Assembly: GCF_902167145.1 (NCBI RefSeq)
Contig: NC_050096.1
Location: 266,870,622-266,934,621, forward strand
Length of the DNA stretch: 64,000 nt
Origin: Zea mays
Lineage: Eukaryota > Streptophyta > Magnoliopsida > Poales > Poaceae
Direction: 5' to 3'
Each line of letters starts with the position of its first letter. Within the stretch, counting starts at the first letter, position 1. The position numbers were made by a program, and so were the translations under genes. This document shows, one piece after another, positions 49,090-60,400 of the stretch. The notes under the pieces are model-generated. The model saw only the letters and a program-made list of their open reading frames with translations. It was not told the origin of the DNA and searched no databases.

Positions 49090-49891
49090 ATCTCCCCCTT
49101 TTTGGTGATTGATGCCAACACAAACCAAAGCAAATAAATAAGTGCTGAATTGAACTAGTTTGCAAGATGTAAGCACAAAGGTTACTTGGAATTAAACCAA
49201 TATACATTTTATAAGATATGCATGGATGCTTTCTTCATATTTAACATTTTGGACCACGCTTACACCACTTGTTTTGTTTTTGCAAATTTTTTTGGAAATT
49301 CTTTTCAAAGTCTTTTTTGCAAATAGTCAAAGGTAAATGAATAAGATTTTGAGAAGCATTTTCATGTTTTGAAATTTTCTCCCCTGTTTCAAATGCTTTT
49401 CCTTTGACTAAACAGAACCCCCCCTCAATCAAATTCTCCTCTTATTGTTCAAGAGGGTTTTAGATATTAATTTTGAAAAGGTTATACCAATTTTGAAATT
49501 TCTATCAAAAATAAGATACTAATTGAAAAACCTTCTTTTAATACAAATTTGAAAGACTACATTTTTTAAATTGGTGTTGGTGCGGTCCTTTTGCTTTGGG
49601 CTAATACTTTCTCCACCTTTGGCATGAATCGCCAAAAACGGATACTTGTGAGTGAAATATAAGCCCTTTGTCAAACTTTCTCCCCCTTTGGTAAATAATA
49701 TAGGAGTGAAGATTATACCAAATTGGAGAACGGTGCGGAGTGATGGCGAAAGATGAATAATTTGATGGAGTGGAGTGGAAGCCTTGTCTTCGCCGAAGAC
49801 TCCATTTCGCTTTCAATCTATGACTTAGCATGAAATGCACTTGAAGAACACATTAGTCATAGCAAATGAAAGAGATATGATCAAAGGTATA
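49090..49891 (-). other. 3' internal region of copia 1
   Basis: Starts with the polypurine tract (minus strand ACCAAAAAGGGGGAGAT). AT-rich; several tctccccctt words. No coding; the pol end is not included. Confidence 0.8.
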
Positions 49892-51384
49892 TGTCGGGGA
49901 CCATAATTAGGGGTACCCCCAAGACTCCTAATCTCAGCTGGTAACCCCCATCAGCACAAAGCTGCAAAGGCCTGATGGGTGCGATTAAGTCAAGGCTCGG
50001 TCCACTCAAGGGACACGACCTCGCCTCGCCCGAGCCCAGCCTCGGGCAAGGGCAGCCGACCCCGGAGGATTCATGTCTCGCCCGAGGTCCCCTCAAGCAA
50101 CGGACATACCTTCGGCTCGCCCGAGGCCCAGTCTTCGCCGAGAAGCAACCTTGACCAGATCGCCACGCCAACCGACCGTATCGCAGGAGCATTTAATGCA
50201 AAGGTGGCCTGACACCTTATCCTGACGCACGCCCTTCAGTCGACTGAGCCGAAGTGACCGCAGTCACTTCGCCGCTCCACTGACTAGCCTGACAAGAAGA
50301 CAGCGCCGCCCGCGTCGCTCCGACTGCTGTGCCACTCGACAGAGTGAGGCTGACAGGGGCGAAGTCCGGCCTCGGGCGCCATAGGAAGCTCCGCCTCGCC
50401 CGACCCTAGGGCTCGGACTCGGGCTCGGCCCCGGAAGACGATGAACTCCGCCTCGCCCGACCCCAGGGCTCGGACTCGGGCTCGGCCCCGGAAGACGACG
50501 AACTCCGCCTCGCCCGACCCCAGGGCTCGGACTCGGGCTCGGCCCCGGAAGACGACGAACTCCGCCTCGCCCGACTCCAGGGCTCGGACTCGGGCTTGGC
50601 CCCGGAAGACGACGAACTCCGCCTCGCCCAACCCAGGGCTCGGACTCGGCCTTGGCCCCAGACGACGGACTCCGCCTCGCCTGACCCGGGGCTCGGACTC
50701 GACCTCGACCTCGGAAGACAAACTCGACCTCAACCTCGGAGGAGCCTCCGCCTCGTCCGACCCAGGGCTCGGACCGACCACGTCACAGGGGGGGCCATCA
50801 TTACCCTACCCCTAGCTAGCTCAGGCTACGGGGAACAAGACCGGCATCCCATCTGGCTCGCCTCGGTAAACAAGTAATGATGGTGCCCCACGTGCTCCAT
50901 GACGACGGCGGCTCTCGGCCCCTTACGGAAGCAAGGAGACGTCAGCAAGGACTCGACAGCCCCGACAGCTGTCCTTCCGCCAGGCTCCAGCGCTCCTCCG
51001 ACGGCCACGACATCTCATGAACAGGGTGCCAAAACCTCTCCGGCTGCCACGATGGCATGTACTTAGGGCGCTAGCTCCTCTCTGCTAGACACGTTAGCAC
51101 ACTGCTACACCCCCCCATTGTACACCTGGACCCTCTCCTTACGCCTATAAAAGGAAGGTTCAGGGCTCTCTTACGAGAAGGTTGGCCGCACGGGGGAACG
51201 GGACAGCGTGCATAAGCCTCTCGCTCTCTCCCACGCGGACGCTTGTAACCCCCTACTGCAAGCGCACCCGACCTGGGCGCGGGACAAACACGAAGGCCGC
51301 GGGATTCCCCTTTTACGCCTATCTCCTTCCGGCTTCCCCCCTTCGCGCTCCGTCTCGCGCTGACCCATCTGGGCTGGGGCACGC
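49892..51384 (+). repeat. cinful/zeon-like gypsy LTR, interrupted at its 3' end
   Basis: Starts tgtcggggaccataattagg like 56517 and aligns with that LTR to gctggggcacgc, where copia 2 is inserted; the last ~40-50 bp would lie beyond it. Could be a 5' LTR or a solo LTR. Contains a 57-bp tandem array and a TATA box (51146-51153). Left flank gtata. Confidence 0.9.
50391..50760 (+). repeat. 57-bp tandem array in the gypsy LTR at 49892
   Basis: Units begin cgaccccagggctcggactc at 50401, 50458, 50515 and onward, about five to six copies with later ones shortened. The period is exactly 19 codons, so long repetitive ORFs arise on both strands; they are not proteins. Confidence 0.93.
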
Positions 51385-52630
51385 TGAGAGCACCTAGAGA
51401 GGGGTGAATAGGTGATCCTGTAAAACTTGAAAACTTAAGCCACAAAAACTTGGTTAAGCGTTAGCACAGTAAATGCCAAGTGGCTAGAGAGGAGTCTCAA
51501 CAAAACACAATAACCACAAGAAATCAATCACAGAGATGGCACGGTGGTTATCCCGTGGTTCGGCCAAGACCAACGCTTGCCTACTCCACGTTGTGGCGTC
51601 CCAGCGGACGAGGGTTGCAATCAACCCCTCTCAAGCGGTCCAAAGACCCACTTGAATACCATGGTGTTTTGCTTGCTTTTCTCAATCCCGTTTGCGAGGA
51701 ATCTCCACAACTTGGAGCCTCTCGCCCTTACACTTGAAGTTCACAAAGAAGCACAGAGCAAGGGAGGGATTAGCAACGCACACAAGACACAAAAATCTGA
51801 GTGTCACCACGCACACAAGTCGCAACAAGAGCCCGCAACACAACTCAATGAGTTCACAACTCCACTAGAGCTCTATATGCTATCACAAGGAAACAAATGC
51901 GCGGAATCGAGGTCTTGGTGCTTAGGAATGTTGTAGGAATGCTTGGTATGTTCCTCCATGCGCCTAGGGGTCCCTTTTATAGCCCCAAGGCAGCTAGGAG
52001 CCGTTGAGAGCATTCTAGGAAGGCTGATCTTGCCTTCTGTCGACTGGCGCACCGGACAGTCCGGTGCACACCGGACTGTCCGGTGCCCGATTTCCTACCA
52101 AAAATAGCGTAGTCGACCGTTGGAAGCCTGAGAGCCGTTGGCGCACCGGACATGTCCGGTGCACACCGGACAGTCCGGTGCCTCCTTCTAGCCGTTGGCT
52201 CGGCAACGTGTCCCGCGCAGATTGCGCGGCCGACCGTTGGCCCGACCGACCGTTGGCTCACCGGACAGTCCGGTGCACACCGGACAGTCCGGTGAATTAT
52301 AGCCGTACGTCGCCGGTGAATTCCCGAGAGCGGCCACTTCGCTCGAGCCAGCCTGGCGCACCGGACACTGTTCGGTGCACCACCGGACAGTCCGGTGCTC
52401 CCAGACTCAGCAGAGTCTTGGCTGCTCGAGCCAAGACATTTTCAATTGGATTTTTCCTGTTTCCAGCACTTAGACACAATACATTAGTCCATAAAACAAT
52501 GTACTAAGTCTGAGAAACATACCTTTATCCTTGATTTGTACTTTGTCGACCTTTTTACACTTAGGCACTTGTGTTGGACACTAAATCACCAAAATACTTA
52601 GAAATGGCCCAAGGGCGCATTTCCCTTTCA
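51385..52630 (-). repeat. 3' LTR of copia 2 (1,246 bp)
   Basis: Plus-strand start tgagagcacctagagagg, end tttccctttca. Several CACCGGACAGTCCGGTG palindromes between 52045 and 52400, and gaattatagc downstream of the last ones as in copia 1. Confidence 0.92.
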
Positions 52631-53419
52631 ATCTCCCCCTTTTTGGTGATTTATGCCAACACAACATAAAGCAAGTAGAACAAGTGCAAAATCAATTCAA
52701 ATAAGAACTCAAAATTGTTTTGATTCAATTTTGACATATATGGATCACTCTATGCCACCACTTGGTTTGTTTTTGTAAATCAACCTCAACTTCCTATCTC
52801 TAAGTCAAACACACTTGTTAAAACATAAGGAGAGTCATTCCAAGAGAAATTGAGTCAAGATTCAAAAACTCCCCCTTTTTCCCATAATCAACATTTCTCC
52901 CCACAAGAGGCCAATTTTTGACAAGAGAGACAATAAAAGGAGTTTTGTCAAACCAAAAGCTCTAATCTACTATTTTCAAAATTTCTCAAGTGCTAGCTGA
53001 TCCATTTATTGCTTTGGCCTTTATTTTCTCCCCCTTTGGCATCAAGCACCAAAACGGGATCAATCTTGGCCCTTAAACCCCATTGCCTCACCAAAATCTT
53101 CAAATGAGAACACAAAGGCAATAAGAGGACGTGAGATGAACTTGGAATTAGTTACCCTCTCATCGGAGTGCAGTGGAAGTCTTTCATGGTCCAAGTCCAC
53201 CTTTTCCCTTTCAAAACTCCTTTGAGACTAAATCAAGCAAGCTCAAGCATATGGTTAATCTCAAAGGGTCAAGTTGTAACACAACTCCCCCTAAATATGT
53301 GCATCACTTGCACAAGGACTTGTGAGGTCCGGGGAGAAATTGTACAACTTGAGCACCATAGTAAGCAACAAAATGCATAAGGAACATGCTCAAAGGCATA
53401 AACACATGTATGCTATAAA
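52631..53419 (-). other. 3' untranslated region of copia 2
   Basis: Polypurine tract next to the LTR (minus strand CACCAAAAAGGGGGAGAT), then AT-rich non-coding sequence with several ctcccccttt words up to the pol stop. Confidence 0.85.
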
Positions 53420-56400
53420 TCAATCCAAGTTCCGCGAATCTAGGACATTTAGCTCACTATGCAGCCTGCAAAAGGTCTTTTCATCTAAAGGCTTAGTGAA
53501 GATATCGGCTAGCTGGTTCTCGTTGCTAACATAAAACACTTCGATATCTCCCTTTTGCTGGTGGTCTCTCAAAAAGTGATGCCGGATGTCAATGTGCTTT
53601 GTGCGGCTGTGCTCAACAGGATTTTCCGCTATTCGGATAGCACTCTCATTGTCACATAGGAGTGGGACTTTGCTCAGATTGTAGCCAAAGTCCCGGAGGG
53701 TTTGCCTCATCCAAAGTAGTTGCGCACAACACTGTCCTGCGGCAACGTACTCGGCCTCAGCGGTGGATAGGGCAACGGAAGTTTGTTTCTTAGAGTTCCA
53801 CGACACCAGGGACCTTCCTAAGAATTGGCACGTCCCCAATGTACTCTTCCTATCGACCTTACATCCAGCATAGTCGGAATCTGAGTACCCAATCAAGTCA
53901 AAGTTAGACCCCTTTGGATACCAGATCCCGAAGCAAGGCGTAGCGACTAAATATCGAAGAATTCGCTTCACAGCCACTAAGTGACACTCCTTAGGATCGG
54001 ATTGAAATCTAGCACACATGCATACGCTAAGCATAATATCCGGTCTACTAGCACATAAATAAAGCAAAGAACCTATCATGGACCGGTATGCTTTTTGATC
54101 AACGGACTTACCTTCTTTGTTGAGGTCGGTGTGTCCGTCAGTTCCCATCGGCGTCTTTGCGGGCTTGGCGTCCTTCATCCCAAACCGCTTTAGCAAGTCT
54201 TGCGTGTACTTCGTTTGGGAGATGAAAGTGCCGTCCTTGAGTTGCTTCACTTGGAACCCAAGGAAGTAGTTCAACTCGCCCATCATCGACATCTTGAATT
54301 TCTGCGTCATCACCCTGCTAAACTCTTCACAAGACTTTTGGTTAGTAGAACCAAATATTATGTCATCGACATAAATTTGGCACACAAAAAGATCACCATC
54401 GCAAGTCTTAGTGAAAAGAGTTGGATCGGCTTTCCCAACCTTGAAAGCATTAGCAATTAAAAAGTCTCTAAGGCATTCATACCATGCTCTTGGGGCTTGC
54501 TTAAGTCCATAGAGCGCCTTAGAGAGCTTACACACGTGGTCGGGGTACCGTTCATCCTCGAAGCCAGGGGGTTGCTCCACGTACACCTCCTCCTTGATCG
54601 GCCCGTTGAGGAAAGCGCTCTTCACATCCATTTGGTACAACCTGAAAGAATGGTGAGCGGCATATGCTAGCAAAATACGAATTGATTCTAGCCTAGCCAC
54701 AGGAGCGAAAGTCTCCTCAAAGTCCAAACCTGCGACTTGGGCATAACCTTTTGCCACAAGTCGAGCCTTGTTCCTTGTCACCACCCCGTGCTCGTCCTGT
54801 TTGTTGCGGAACACCCACTTGGTTCCCACAACATTTTGCTTGGGGCGAGGCACCAGTGTCCAAACTTCATTGCGCTTGAAGTTGTTGAGTTCCTCCTGCA
54901 TGGCCAACACCCAGTCCGGATCCAGCAAGGCCTCTTCTACCCTGAAAGGCTCAATAGAAGAGACAAAGGAGTAATGCTCACAGAAATTAACTAATCTTGA
55001 ACGAGTAGTTACTCCCTTGCTAATATCACCCAATATTTGGTCGACGGGATGATCCCTTTGGATCGTCGCTCGAACTTGGGTTGGAGGTGCCTGAGGTGCT
55101 TCTTCCTCTTCAACTTGAACATCCTGTGCTCCCCCTTGATCATGCGCCTCCACTTGAGGTACCTGTTCGTCATCTTGGGTTGGGGGATGCACCATAGTTG
55201 AGGAAGACGGTTGATCTTGCTCCAATTGTTCCTGAGGCCGTACATCTCCAATCGCCATGGTGCGTATCGCGGCCGTTGGAACGTCTTCTTCATCTACATC
55301 ATCAAGATCAACAACTTGCTCTCTTGGAGAGCCATTAGTCTCATCAAATACAACGTCGCTAGAGACTTCAACCAAACCCGATGATTTGTTGAAGACCCTA
55401 TACGCCTTTGTATTTGAATCATAACCTAATAAAAACCCTTCTACAGCTTTGGGAGCAAATTTAGAGGTTCTACCTTTCTTCACAAGAATATAACACTTGC
55501 TCCCAAATACACGAAAATAAGACACATTGGGTTTGTTACCAGTCAGCAGCTCATATGAAGTCTTCTTGAGGAGGCGGTGAAGGTAGACCCTGTTGATGGC
55601 GTGGCAAGCCGTGTTCACGGCTTCCGACCAAAAACGCTCGGGGGTCTTGAATTCTCCAAGCATAGTCCTCGCCATATCGATGAGCGTCCTGTTCTTCCTC
55701 TCTACCACACCATTTTGCTGTGGTGTGTAGGGAGCGGAGAACTCGTGCTTGATCCCTTCCTCCTCAAGGAACTCCTCCACTTGAAGGTTCTTGAATTCGG
55801 ACCCATTGTCGCTTCTTATCTTCTTCACCTTGAGCTCAAACTCATTTTGAGCTCTCCTTAGGAAGTGCTTGAGGGTCCCTTGGGTTTCAGACTTATCCTG
55901 CAAAAAGAACACCCAAGTGAAGCGGGAAAAGTCATCAACAATAACTAGACCATACTTACTTCCTCCTATGCTCAGATAGGCGACGGGTCCGAAGAGGTCC
56001 ATATGCAGCAGCTCCAGAGGTCTTGATGTTGTCATCACATTTTTGGTGTGATGAGAGCCTCCCACCTGTTTCCCTGCTTGACAAGTTGCACAAGGTCTAT
56101 CTTTTTCGAAATGTACATTAGTTAGACCTATCACGTGTTCTCCCTTTAGAAGCTTGTGGAGGTTCTTCATCCCCACATGTGCTAAGCGGCGATGCCACAA
56201 CCAGCCCATGCAAGTCTTAGCAATTAAGCATGCATCTAGACCGGCCTCTTCTTTTGCAAAATCAACCAAATAAAGTTTGCCGTCTAGTACACCCTTAAAA
56301 GCTAGTGAACCATCACATCTTCTAAAGACAGACACATCTACATTTGTAAATAGACAATTATATCCCATTTTGCATAATTGACTAACAGATAACAAATTAT

Positions 56401-56516
56401 ATCCAAGCGACTCAACTAAAAACATATTAGAAATAGAGTGCTCAGATGAAATAGCAATTTTACCTAACCCTTTTACCTTGCCTTGGTTCCCATCACCGAA
56501 TATAATTGAATCATGG
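53420..56516 (-). CDS. pol: Ty1/copia pol of copia 2: integrase, RT, RNaseH (5' truncated)
   Basis: An uninterrupted frame of about 1,030 codons. Order: post-protease segment, zinc-binding HxxxH...CxxC ([15 protein letters not shown] ... CATC), integrase core with Asp in LLHMDLFGP, Asp in IRSDNGSEF and Glu in [13 protein letters not shown]-like linker rich in Gln/Asp/Pro, RT with KARLVAKGY and catalytic YVDD ([10 protein letters not shown]), RNaseH with SDSDYAGCK, and the C-terminal LADIFTKPL. All catalytic residues looked for are present. The 5' end is not a start codon: the frame runs into the inserted gypsy LTR at 56517, giving an artificial N-terminus. An intact pol indicates a recent insertion, although the element as a whole is broken. 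Confidence 0.95.
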
Positions 56517-56999
56517 TGTCGGGGACCATAATTAGGGGTACCCTCAAGACGCCTAATTCTCAGCTGGTAACCCCCATCAGCATAAAGCTGCAAAGGCCTG
56601 ATGGGCACGATTAAGTCAGGGATCAGTCCACACGAGTGACTCGATCGCGCTTCACCCGAGCCTAGCCTCGGCCGAAGGCAGCCGACCTCGAGAGACTTCC
56701 GTCTCGCCCGAGGCCCCCCTTTTTATGGCGGACACATCACCGGCTTGCCCAAGGCCTTGGCTTCGCTCAGAAGCAACCTTGACTAAATCACCACACCGAC
56801 TGACCAAATTGCAGGGGCATTTAACGCAAAGGTGGCCTGACACCTCTATCCTGACACGCGCCCCCGGCAGAGCCGAGGTGACCGCCGTCACTCCACCGCT
56901 CCACTGGCCAGTCTGACAGAAGGACAGCGCCGCCTGCGCCACTCCGACTGCAGTGCCACTCGACAGAGTGAGTCTGACAGGCAATTAGGCCTTGCCAAA

Positions 57000-57370
57000 G
57001 GCGCCACGGCGAACTCCGCTCCGCCCGACCCCAGGGCTCGGACTCGGGCTAGGACCCGGAAGACGGCGAACTCCGCTCCGCCCGACCCCAGGGCTCGGAC
57101 TCGGGCTAAGACCCGGAAGACGGCGAACTCCGCTCCGCCCGACCCCAGGGCTCGGACTCGGGCTAAGACCCAGAAGACGACGAACTCCGCTCCGCCCGAC
57201 CCCAGGGCTCGGACTCGGGCTAAGACCCGGAAGACGGCGAACTCCGCTCCGCCCGACCCCAGGGCTCGGACTCAGGCTAAGACCCGGAAGACGACGAAAC
57301 TCCGCCTCGCCCGACCCCAGGGCTCGGACTCCGCCCTGGCCTTGGCCGGACGACTTCCGCCTCGCCCGAC
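57000..57370 (+). repeat. 57-bp tandem array in the LTR of gypsy C
   Basis: cgaccccagggctcggactc recurs from 57026 and 57083 onward with period 57, about six copies. Same unit family as 50391-50760 but differing in the ggctaagacccgg part, so each LTR array has been homogenised separately. Confidence 0.93.
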
Positions 57371-57831
57371 CCCCTGGCTCGGGCTCGGCCACGGCAACTG
57401 AAGGCAAGACTCAACCTCGGCTTCGGAGGAAACCCCACGTCGCCCTGCCTAGAGCACAGACCGCCACGTCAACAGGAAACGTCATCATCGCCCTACCCCG
57501 AATCGACTCGGGTCACGGAGAACAAGACCGGCGTCTCGTCCGGCCAGCTTCGCCAGAGGGGCAATGATGGCGCTCCACGAGCTCTATGACGACGGCGGCC
57601 CCCAGCTCTCTTACGGCAGCAGGACAACGTCAGCAGGGACTCGACCGCTCCAACAGCTGTCCCTCCATCAGGCTCCGCCGCACCACCGATAGCCACGACA
57701 TCACGCTAGCAGGATGCCCAGATCTCTCCGGCTGCCACATCGGCATGTACCTAGGGCACTAGCTCTCCCTCCGCTAGACACGTAGCACTCTGCTACATCC
57801 CCATTGTACACCTGGGTCCTCTCCTTACGAC

Positions 57832-57839
57832 TATAAAAG
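57832..57839 (+). promoter_or_regulatory. TATA box of gypsy C LTR
   Basis: TATAAAAG followed by gaagga, same context as at 51146. Likely core promoter for the element transcript. Confidence 0.6.
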
Positions 57840-58143
57840 GAAGGACCAGGGCCTTCTCAGAGAAGGTTGGCCGCGCGGGACCGAGGACGGGACAGGCGCT
57901 CTCTTGGGGCCGCTCGCTTCCCTCACCCGCGTGGACGCTTGTAACCCCCCTACTGCAAGCGCACCTGACCTGGGCGCGGGACGAACACGAAGGCCGCGGG
58001 ACTTCCACCTCTCTCACGCTCGGCTCCGGCCGCCTCGCCTCTCCCCCCTCCGCGCTCGCCCACGCGCTCGACCCATCTGGGCTGGGGCACGCAGGACACT
58101 CACTCGTCGGCTTAGGGACCCCCCTGTCTCGAAACGCCGACAG

Positions 58144-58162
58144 TTGGCGCGCCAGGTAGGGG
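58144..58162 (+). other. primer-binding region of gypsy C
   Basis: ttggcgcgccaggtagggg one base after the LTR end. Confidence 0.82.
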
Positions 58163-58202
58163 CCTGCTGCGTGCTGACGAATAGCTCCCCGTCAAGCTCC
58201 AG

Positions 58203-60400
58203 ATGGGCAGTCTCCAGCAACCTCTCCGGCCCGGGACGGTGCTTCGTTTCGGGGCTCTCGAGTTCATGTCCTTCGACGGCAGCAACGACATGATACTTCT
58301 TCCACCGCCGTGCGACCACGACAATGGCGGCCGACAACCCGCCCGCCGGCGGCGGAATCGACGACGTCTACCCCGCGTGGTGGAAAAGCAACATTCGGGC
58401 TCGCTCCGTTCTCTCCCCCGCCAACGGAGGAGGAGGCGGGGCCGTCAAGGCCAGACGGGAGGCCGCGCTTCGCCGGCCGTCGAGCGAATCGACGCCCCCG
58501 ACGCCCCGACGGAAGGCACGCCGGACATCGACCTCGCGTTCAAGACGGAGGCAAGCGCCGTCCCCCCGCAGCACGACGACCCCGAGCAAGAAGACGACGC
58601 CGGCGCGCTCGCGGAAAGCCTGCAGGACGTCGCCCTCGAACCAGAGATGACGGCGCAACCAGACCCCGATGTGACTACGTCGCTCCTCGTCGACCAAAAG
58701 GTAACGACTAACTCCCATCTTGCGTCATTTCGACTCGGCCTCAACCCGCCAAACGACCTCGTTTTGGCGGGCGCCCTCATTGAGGCGAGTGCAACCCCAC
58801 TGAGGTTCTGTATGCGATCGCCTTGAGACCGACTGACGGACGTCTCGACCTACGGGCCCTCTGGGTCCGAGGAAGATGACGATCCCAGCATCGGTTGGGA
58901 TTTCTCCGAACTTGGCAACCCCAGCGCCGTGCGGGACTTCATGACCGCATGTGACTACTGCCTATCCGATTGTTCCGATGGAAGCTGCAGCCTTGGCGAC
59001 GAGAGCTGCGGCACAAGCCGCGAATGTTTCCACATCGAGCTAGGGGATCCCTCCGAAGGCAACCATCTTGGCATGCCGGAGGACGGTGATCTCCCTAGGC
59101 CGGTGCCTCGCGCCGACATCCCACGGGAGCTAGCTGTGGTCCCCGCTCCGGCGGGGGGTTACGACCCACAACTCGAGCAAGTCCGCGAGGCGCAGGCCAG
59201 GCTCAACGAGGGAACAGGAGCGCTTGAGCCGATCCGTCGGGACGTCGGACAGGCGTGGGTGGGCCAACCCCTGGCCGGAGAAATACGTCACCTGCCCCGA
59301 GGTCTCCAGCACCGCGTCGCCGACGATGTCAGGATCAGGCCGCCGCCCGTATCCAGCGGGGTTGGTCAGAACCTGGCAGCCGCAGCAATGCTCATCCGCG
59401 CGATGCCGGAGCCGTCAACCACCGAGGGTCGGCGAATCCAGGGAGAACTCAAAAATCTCCTGGAAGGCGCTGCGGCCCGGCGGGCCGAGAGCACTGCCTC
59501 CCGAAGGCAAGGTTGTCCCTCGGAACCTCATGCCGCGACTTCCCGATTCATGCGGGAAGCCTCGGTCTACACCGGGCGCACGCGCAACACCGCGCCTGCG
59601 GCCCCGGGCCACCTCGGCAACGAGCACCATCGACGCGACCGTCGGGCTCACCTCGACGAAAGGGTGCGCCAAGGCTACCACCCCAGGCGTGGGGGGCGCT
59701 ACGACAGCGGGGAGGATCGGAGTCCCTCGCCCGAACCACCCGGTCCGCAGGCCTTCAGTCGGGCCATCCGACGGGCGCATTTCCCGACCCGGTTCTGACC
59801 CCCGACTACTATCACAAAGTACTCGGGGGAAACGAGACCGGAACTGTGGCTCGCGGACTACCGCCTTGCCTGCCAACTGGGTGGAACGGACGACGACAAC
59901 CTCATCATCCGTAACCTCCCCCTGTTCCTCTCCGACACTGCTCGCGCCTGGTTGGAGCACCTGCCTCCGGGGCAGATCTCCAACTGGGACGACTTGGTCC
60001 AAGCCTTCGCTGGCAATTTCCAGGGCACATACGTGCGCCCCGGGAATTCCTGGGACCTTCGAAGCTGCCGGCAACAGCCGGGAGAGTCGCTCCGGGACTA
60101 TATCCGGCGATTCTCGAAGCAGCGCACCGAGCTGCCCAACATCACCGACTCGGATGTCATCGGCGCGTTCCTCACCGGCACCACTTGCCGCGACCTGGTG
60201 AGCAAGCTGGGTCGCAAAACCCCCACCAGGGCGAGCGAGCTGATGGACATCGCCATCAAGTTCGCCTCTGGCCAGGAGGCGGTCGAGGCTATCTTCCGAA
60301 AAGACAAGCAGCCCCAGGGCCGCCCATCGGAAGAGGCTCCCAAGGCGTCTGCTCCGCACGGCGCCAAGAAGAAAGGCAAGAGGAAGGGCATGCATTGCCC
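58203..60400 (+). pseudogene. gag: gag of gypsy C
   Basis: One frame runs from an ATG at 58203 (58266 is an alternative start) to the deletion junction near 60400, broken by TGA at 58824-58826 and TGA at 59796-59798. The latter (RF-stop-PP) looks like CGA to TGA. A Cys-rich stretch (CDYCLSDCSDGSC, about 58950) precedes an Arg-rich region and the gag core: PPTTITKYSGET, ELWLADYRLACQLGG, ARAWLEHLPPGQ and DYIRRFSKQRTELPN, the hallmark of cinful/RIRE2-type gag. The Lys-rich tail KKKGKRKG ends at the junction. The zinc knuckle is deleted. Confidence 0.9.

Larger units (their letters stand above)
47938..49891 (-). mobile_element. SIRE-type Ty1/copia element 1 (3' LTR and 3' internal end only)
   Basis: Minus orientation: 3' LTR (47938-49089), polypurine tract and part of the 3' untranslated region (to 49891), where a gypsy LTR is inserted. 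The remainder would be right of the window. The LTR is related to that of copia 2 (51385). The target flank before it is gtact. Confidence 0.88.
51385..56516 (-). mobile_element. SIRE-type Ty1/copia element 2, interrupted in the protease/integrase junction
   Basis: Minus orientation: 3' LTR 51385-52630, polypurine tract and 3' untranslated region, then pol (53420-56516). The gag and protease part is cut off by gypsy C at 56517 and would lie right of the window. Inserted in the gypsy LTR after cacgc. Domain order (INT before RT before RNaseH) and sequence place it in the SIRE/Maximus lineage (Opie, Ji relatives). Confidence 0.92.
56517..58142 (+). repeat. 5' LTR of gypsy C (1,626 bp)
   Basis: Start tgtcggggaccataattagg, end gaaacgccgaca. 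Contains a 57-bp tandem array (about 57000-57370) and TATA box. Closely related to the LTR at 49892. Confidence 0.93.

Noticed and set aside
50284..50815. Long Arg/Ser/Pro repetitive ORFs, also at 56985-57567
   Set aside because: Produced by the 57-bp (19-codon) LTR repeat; open on both strands by composition.
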